Shown one piece after another: positions 48,884-53,046 of a stretch of 53,046 nucleotides of DNA. This DNA comes from Oceanispirochaeta sp. M1 (GTDB lineage Bacteria > Spirochaetota > Spirochaetia > DSM-2461), in the NCBI RefSeq assembly GCF_003346715.1, contig NZ_QQPQ01000033.1, forward strand, positions 1 through 53,046, in the 5' to 3' direction. The number at the start of each line of letters is the position of its first letter. Position 1 is the stretch's first letter. Position numbers and translations under genes: made by a program. Below the pieces are notes generated by a model. The model ran no database searches, was not told the origin of the DNA, and was given only the letters and a program-made list of their open reading frames with translations.

Positions 48884-51061
48884 ATGATGAATAGTGAATC
48901 ACTGCCATCAAACAAAGAAAACGATTCTCCCCTGTCCATTCAGGAAAAAGAAAGTTATAAAGAAGTCATAGAGACAATAGGAATGTCTGCCGAGTTTATC
49001 CTGACCAATGCGGTGGACTCGGTACTCCATATCGGCCGTGACGGTACTATAATAAAACTAAACAGTATAGCTTCGGCCATTCTTGGTTATGAGAAAACAG
49101 AATTATCTGGAAAGAATATCTTTTCCCTCATACCCGTAGACTACCATTTTTTTATAAAAGCCAGAGTCCCCTGCAGCCCGGAAGACGGAGAGAACGAAAT
49201 ATGCTGTTCAAAAACAGAAGAGCTTTTTTTACTTCGATTCCCCGACAGTGATGGAGTACTGAACAGCTATGAATGTATTATTTTTCCCTATACAGAAGAT
49301 GATAAAGTCTCCTTTTTTCTCAATATGTGGATACCAGACCACAGCAAAAATGAATTATTCAACAAACTGAAAGAAGCACAGGGGAACTACGAAGCCCTGA
49401 CCGAAACTATCACCGAAGCAGTAATCATGGTAGATGAATCCTTCCAGATTCTCTATGCAAACACGTCCTGCAAAAGGGTATTCGGCTACAGCCGGGATGA
49501 ACTTATCGGCTCTCCTTTTGCAATGCTCTTCCCTGCAGAAGTATTCAGCAGATATTCAAGTGAATTTAAAAAATACTTCTATATGGATTCTCAGGAAGAC
49601 CAGACAGTAAAGAAAGAACTTGAAGTTCTGGGACGGAGTAAAAACAGAGGAGTCTCTCCCCTGGAGATATCCTTCGGGAATTCCCGAGAACTGGAGCAGC
49701 GGACTATTATCTGTATTATCCGTGATATCAGCCAGAGAAAAAATGTCGAACGTAAACTCCGCTATCTGGCATACCATGACAAATTGACAGAACTTGGAAA
49801 CAGAGATCTGTTTCATACGGATATAGAAGAATTCTTCCGTGTCTATAAATCTCATCAGCAGCTCTGCGGAGCACTCCTTTTCCTTGATCTGGATGGATTC
49901 AAGCAGGTGAATGACACACTTGGACATCAGGCAGGAGACATGCTTCTGATCTCAACTGCAAAACGTCTGAGAGGATTACTCAGAGAATCGGATATGATAT
50001 ACCGTTTCGGTGGAGATGAGTTTGTCATTCTGATAACCAAGCTGAATAAACAGTCGGATGTTGAACTCATCTGTAGAAAGATTCTGCAGGTTATTCAGCG
50101 CTCATACAATTTCGAGAAGAATAGACAGAGCCATAAGGTTAATATAGGTGTAAGTATCGGAGTGGCCCTTCTTCCCAACCATGGTAATGATGAGGAAACC
50201 GTCACCAGACAGGCCGACCTGGCAATGTATAAATCCAAAGAATCAGGCAAAAACCGTTTCACTATTTTTTCAGAAGAGCTCACCCTTTCGGCTCAGAATA
50301 AGTGGCTGATTGATCAGGGTCTGAAAACAGCGCTGGTCAACCAGGAGATGTTTCTTCTATATCAGCCCATCGTTGATAAAAGCGGAAATATATCCGGCGT
50401 TGAAGCGCTGATCCGCTGGAACCACCCCGACCAGGGACTGATATCTCCAGATGAGTTTATCCCCTCAGCCGAAGAATCAGGATTGATAATTCCCATAGGG
50501 CGCTGGGTTCTGGAACATGCACTTCTGGATATAAAAGAATTGAACAGAATCATGAACAGGGATCTTTATGTCTCTGCAAATGTGAGTACCAGACAACTTA
50601 TGGCTCCGGACTTTCCTGAAATAGTGGACAGAGCCATTAAAAGATCAGGAATCAAACTGAAAAATCTCAGGCTTGAGCTGACAGAATCCTTTATCATGGA
50701 ATCTCCCGATCACTCCATCACCGTTCTTGAAAAACTGAAAGAAGATCATCCGGGTTTGAAAATTGTTATAGATGACTTTGGAAAAGGTTATTCCAGCCTT
50801 CACTACCTCAGCCGTCTTCCCGTAGATGTAATTAAAATTGACCGCTCCTTTATCAAGGAGATTCCTGCAGATAATAACAGGAAGGTAATCAATTCAATAA
50901 TCAACCTTGCCACAAGCCTTGACCTGGGAATAGTCGCCGAGGGCATTGAAACTGAAGAGCAACGGGATTATCCTCCTCTGAACAGTTGTCAGTACATGCA
51001 GGGCTACCTTTTCAGCAAACCCCTGACTTACAAGGAACTTCTAAAATTCCTGAATAGCTGA
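48884..51061 (+). CDS. PAS-PAS-GGDEF-EAL cyclic-di-GMP enzyme
   Basis: 725 residues without membrane segments. Two PAS domains (about 38-140 and 165-285) precede a GGDEF domain with FGGDEFVILI near 375 and an upstream I-site RESD, then an EAL domain from about 505 (EALIRW, ANVSTRQL, ELTESFIM, IDDFGKGYSSL, IKIDRSFI, AEGIETEEQ). All metal and catalytic residues appear present in both, so it could make and break cyclic di-GMP. The ribosome binding site is weak. Confidence 0.93.
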   Translation: MMNSESLPSNKENDSPLSIQEKESYKEVIETIGMSAEFILTNAVDSVLHIGRDGTIIKLNSIASAILGYEKTELSGKNIFSLIPVDYHFFIKARVPCSPEDGENEICCSKTEELFLLRFPDSDGVLNSYECIIFPYTEDDKVSFFLNMWIPDHSKNELFNKLKEAQGNYEALTETITEAVIMVDESFQILYANTSCKRVFGYSRDELIGSPFAMLFPAEVFSRYSSEFKKYFYMDSQEDQTVKKELEVLGRSKNRGVSPLEISFGNSRELEQRTIICIIRDISQRKNVERKLRYLAYHDKLTELGNRDLFHTDIEEFFRVYKSHQQLCGALLFLDLDGFKQVNDTLGHQAGDMLLISTAKRLRGLLRESDMIYRFGGDEFVILITKLNKQSDVELICRKILQVIQRSYNFEKNRQSHKVNIGVSIGVALLPNHGNDEETVTRQADLAMYKSKESGKNRFTIFSEELTLSAQNKWLIDQGLKTALVNQEMFLLYQPIVDKSGNISGVEALIRWNHPDQGLISPDEFIPSAEESGLIIPIGRWVLEHALLDIKELNRIMNRDLYVSANVSTRQLMAPDFPEIVDRAIKRSGIKLKNLRLELTESFIMESPDHSITVLEKLKEDHPGLKIVIDDFGKGYSSLHYLSRLPVDVIKIDRSFIKEIPADNNRKVINSIINLATSLDLGIVAEGIETEEQRDYPPLNSCQYMQGYLFSKPLTYKELLKFLNS

Positions 51062-51085
51062 TTTTATTTTCCCGGAGAGCCCCTA

Positions 51086-51289
51086 ATGACCAGGTTCCTC
51101 ATATCCATAGCCCTGATCCCAATCGGATTAATGGCAGGGCTTATTCTGAAATCATCATTACATAAATGGAATACTCCTGATGCAGTTTATTTTTCCTCTT
51201 CTGATTGGCTGACAATAGAATCTTTCAAAAGAGTTTTCCATTCCTCTTCTGTAGAGGGTTCAAACTTCAGAAGGAATCCTCCGGGATGA
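51086..51289 (+). CDS. short membrane-segment ORF overlapping the convergent gene, perhaps a remnant
   Basis: 67 residues. GGAG at 51072-51075 precedes the ATG. The first 22 residues (RFLISIALIPIGLMAGLILK) form a membrane helix, and the rest runs into the reverse complement of the convergent MYG1-like gene for about 100 nt. It may be the start of a lost transporter gene or not translated at all. Confidence 0.25.
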   Translation: MTRFLISIALIPIGLMAGLILKSSLHKWNTPDAVYFSSSDWLTIESFKRVFHSSSVEGSNFRRNPPG

Positions 51290-52062
51290 CAGAATATGGT
51301 ATTTGACGGTCGGCATTGTGTAAAATCAAGAAAATCCAGCCCGTGTCCTGTACGGAACAAAGCCCTTCCTGCAGTGTTTTTCTCATCAAAACTAAAGACC
51401 GCAGCTATACTCAGTTCATCCACCATCTCCTTATCTGCAGAACGGAGAGCCGATGCCAGTTCCACCGGAGGGCACACCCTATAGCTCAGAACCTTTACAG
51501 CACCGAAATCCAGAACCTCTGTGTGTTCCTCGTTTTCCAGCCAGACTAGAGCCTTATTTCTCATATGCTCAAATGCGATATTATCCCGGAGAGCCTCCGA
51601 AACCATGCGAACCGCATCAAGGGGATCAAGTTCAAAGCCCTTCAAAAGAAGTTTTTGAGAGAAAGAACAGTAAGAACCGCTCTCATCCAGATTCCCGTAA
51701 TCATTAAGAGCCTGAATGCCCCCGGTATCCACCCTGGAGAGAAGAATCAGAGAATCATGAAGCCTTGAATTCTTCAGCTCGGGAAAATATTCATCAAAGA
51801 TCATAAGAGCTGTTGAAGGAAGAGTTCCATCCTGATGATGATCAAACATCTGCCGTGCGGGGTCGTATACCATTCCGCAGTCCAGAACCCAGTCATCCTT
51901 TTCCAGAGCATTCTCTGCAATAAGTTTTTCAGTATCCCGGTTCTCCTGCCTGATTATTTCATCAGGCTGTCTCTCCCTTACAAGGGCCAGGAGAGCGGAA
52001 GCCACAAGTTCATCAAGATGAGCCTTACCTTTATGTGTAAAAATTCTGAATTTATCTGTCAT
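51187..52062 (-). CDS. MYG1-like (UPF0160) DHH-superfamily hydrolase
   Basis: 291 residues. It has the family motifs THKGKAHLDELVASALL and DCGMVYDPARQMFDHHQDG, with the His and Asp ligands of DHH-type metal sites, and a C-terminal part with FCHPGGFLLKF. Eukaryotic MYG1 is a 3'-5' RNA exonuclease; bacterial members are little studied. AGGAAGGA lies before the ATG. Only 3 nt separate it from the gene upstream. Confidence 0.82.
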   Translation of the reverse strand: MTDKFRIFTHKGKAHLDELVASALLALVRERQPDEIIRQENRDTEKLIAENALEKDDWVLDCGMVYDPARQMFDHHQDGTLPSTALMIFDEYFPELKNSRLHDSLILLSRVDTGGIQALNDYGNLDESGSYCSFSQKLLLKGFELDPLDAVRMVSEALRDNIAFEHMRNKALVWLENEEHTEVLDFGAVKVLSYRVCPPVELASALRSADKEMVDELSIAAVFSFDEKNTAGRALFRTGHGLDFLDFTQCRPSNTIFCHPGGFLLKFEPSTEEEWKTLLKDSIVSQSEEEK

Positions 52063-52065
52063 ATT

Positions 52066-52686
52066 CTATCCTTCCTGAGTCATCATTAAAAATCCGGAAA
52101 AAGCAGCATTGCTGGGAGCGAGTGAGGGATCTACATGAGTTTTAATCTCATTGATAAAATCCCGGTAAACTTTATAGAACTCATAATAGGGTCTGGGTCT
52201 ATAAACAATATCATCGACTTCAAGTGTTTTCAGGATTCCCTTGGCAGTAGTCGGTTTGACAAAGACGTCCTTCTGAGGACGGAGATAGGCCGGAACGACA
52301 GTCATAAGGGTCCACTTTGCCAGTTTTCCCATGGATAAAACATCAAGGAGCCCGTTAAAACCCTTCTCTTCATCAAGATAGAGCATCTCGTAAAGGCTGT
52401 TTGTCAGATGATCCCTGTCATTGCTGTTAAGAGAGCGTACAAAGTCTCTGGTTCTCGGTTTTTCAAAGACAGAGACCATGGAGGATGCAGTCACCATTTT
52501 GATGAATTTCTCTGACAGCTCATCTCCATTGGAAAACTGATCCTCTGCAAAAGAAGCCTCCGCAAATGCAATCATTTTATCCATTTTATGTTTTTTACCG
52601 ATGGCCACCATCTCAGGGTCCTGAAATCCTCCTGGATAGCGTAGCAGAAAATTCTGCTCGGCAGTTTTAAGTTTATCTAAATTCAT
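52066..52686 (-). CDS. protein of unknown function, cotranscribed with the MYG1-like gene
   Basis: 206 residues, helical and soluble, with no signal peptide. PGGFQDPEMVAIGKKHKMDKM opens it, and YRPRPYYEFYKVYRDFI near the end is rich in aromatic and basic residues. AAAGGAAA precedes the ATG. No family was recognised; its tight link to the MYG1-like gene suggests a shared job, perhaps in nucleic acid metabolism. Confidence 0.6.
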   Translation of the reverse strand: MNLDKLKTAEQNFLLRYPGGFQDPEMVAIGKKHKMDKMIAFAEASFAEDQFSNGDELSEKFIKMVTASSMVSVFEKPRTRDFVRSLNSNDRDHLTNSLYEMLYLDEEKGFNGLLDVLSMGKLAKWTLMTVVPAYLRPQKDVFVKPTTAKGILKTLEVDDIVYRPRPYYEFYKVYRDFINEIKTHVDPSLAPSNAAFSGFLMMTQEG

Positions 52687-52748
52687 ATTATTTCCTTTCT
52701 ATGCTATGTCATTAGAATCATGCCATACTATATTCATACAATAAATAT

Positions 52749-52850
52749 ATGACAAAGCATATGAGTAATCCTGATTATAAAAACCAAAAATCACCCTTTG
52801 AAAACAGAGTAGATGACCTTATTTCAAGAATGACTCTTAAAGAAAAGGGA
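52749..52850 (+). pseudogene. GH3 glycosidase, truncated at the N-terminal start
   Basis: About 34 codons starting at 52749 (or 52761) encode PFENRVDDLISRMTLKEK, the typical start of GH3 beta-glucosidases (RVDDLLSRMTLEEKIGQM). The match ends at codon 52845 where GGAGGGGGGACAG begins, and the frame goes on with unrelated residues. The rest of the gene is either beyond the window or lost. Confidence 0.55.
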
Positions 52851-53046
52851 GGGGGGACAGTACCAGGGACCCTGGTTCAGGCCGGTATTCATAACCCGCC
52901 TGCTTCAGAAGAAGGGCATAAAAAAAGGGGCTGTTGCAAAAGTAAAATTGCAGCAGCTCTTTTTTTGGTCCACAATCCTTTCCTGAATATTCTTATGTTA
53001 AATCTATAAACAGCACCTTAGTTTGCCCCTGTGTCACCAAGTTTTA
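52849..53046 (-). mobile_element. end of a probable mobile element interrupting the GH3 gene
   Basis: From about 52849 the sequence switches from GH3 coding to GGGGGGACAGTACC, ACCAGGG-A-CCCTGGT (a perfect palindrome, 52863-52877), and a terminator at 52914-52968. On the minus strand a frame enters from the right edge and stops at 53018 (ending KLGDTGAN), ahead of that terminator, as expected for a transposase gene reading out of the element. The element family was not identified and its other end lies outside the window. Confidence 0.35.
52914..52968. terminator. strong bidirectional terminator
   Basis: GGGGCTGTTGCAA and TTGCAGCAGCTC pair with wobbles over at least 12 bp with an 8-nt loop, flanked by seven A and seven T, so it works on both strands. 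On the minus strand it would end the gene whose last codons are at 53018-53046. Confidence 0.65.

Noticed and set aside
1-53046. CRISPR arrays, tRNA and rRNA genes
   Set aside because: No regularly spaced repeats, cloverleaf or rRNA segments were found in the intergenic regions by eye.

Overview
The window looks like chromosomal DNA of a free-living spirochaete (Spirochaetia, probably a saccharolytic, possibly marine Spirochaeta/Oceanispirochaeta-type organism). This is inferred from the gene set: a class I lysyl-tRNA synthetase, a FabV-type enoyl reductase in the fatty acid operon, a long MoxR/Bat operon, a GH36 alpha-galactosidase and several envelope proteins with no recognisable counterpart outside this group. 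No rRNA, tRNA or CRISPR array was seen.

Layout. 1-3.9 kb: AT-rich accessory DNA. It holds the first 25 codons of a transposase-like gene cut by the left edge, a lipoprotein with an InlB-like repeat and an FGE-sulfatase fold, and two tandem membrane-anchored LuxR-type regulators, the first broken by a frameshift. 3.9-7.1 kb: HAD phosphatase, divergent tetR/DMT exporter, and an AT-rich DUF4160-DUF2442 pair. 7.1-12.8 kb: minus-strand fatty acid operon fabH-fabD-fabG-fabF-fabZ-fabV. 12.9-16.7 kb: peroxiredoxin bcp, then EamA transporter / HxxxDG acyltransferase / zinc-ribbon membrane protein. 16.7-22.1 kb: envelope and small regulatory genes (coiled-coil protein, OmpA-like protein, DbpA-type RNA-binding protein behind a structured leader, two unknown proteins, DksA/TraR zinc finger, infA). 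22.1-31.2 kb: overlapping minus-strand operon moxR-DUF58-unknown-batA-batB-batC-batD/E-smr, with argJ upstream. 31.3-41.9 kb: housekeeping genes (cobQ, rmuC, M29 aminopeptidase, EEP nuclease-like lipoprotein, clpP, era, histidine kinase, iron alcohol dehydrogenase, class I lysS). 42-52.7 kb: RGG-tailed exported protein, rlpA, C39-like peptidase, antiporter, avtA, GH36, a GGDEF-EAL protein, a MYG1-like protein and an unknown partner. 52.7-53.0 kb: a beginning of a GH3 glycosidase gene cut after about 30 codons by what looks like the end of a mobile element.

Most genes sit in tight, often overlapping transcription units. Two regulatory themes stand out. First, at least five genes (fabH, lysS, argJ, tetR, DUF4160; possibly avtA) have a sigma70-like -10 box only 6-8 nt before the ATG and no Shine-Dalgarno sequence, so leaderless mRNAs are predicted. 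Second, several promoters carry strong palindromes (fabH, bcp, the LuxR pair), and the DbpA-like gene has a terminator hairpin immediately before its ribosome binding site. Both window edges and the 1-4 kb region show signs of mobile-element activity. All function calls rest on motif recognition by eye; no database search was run.
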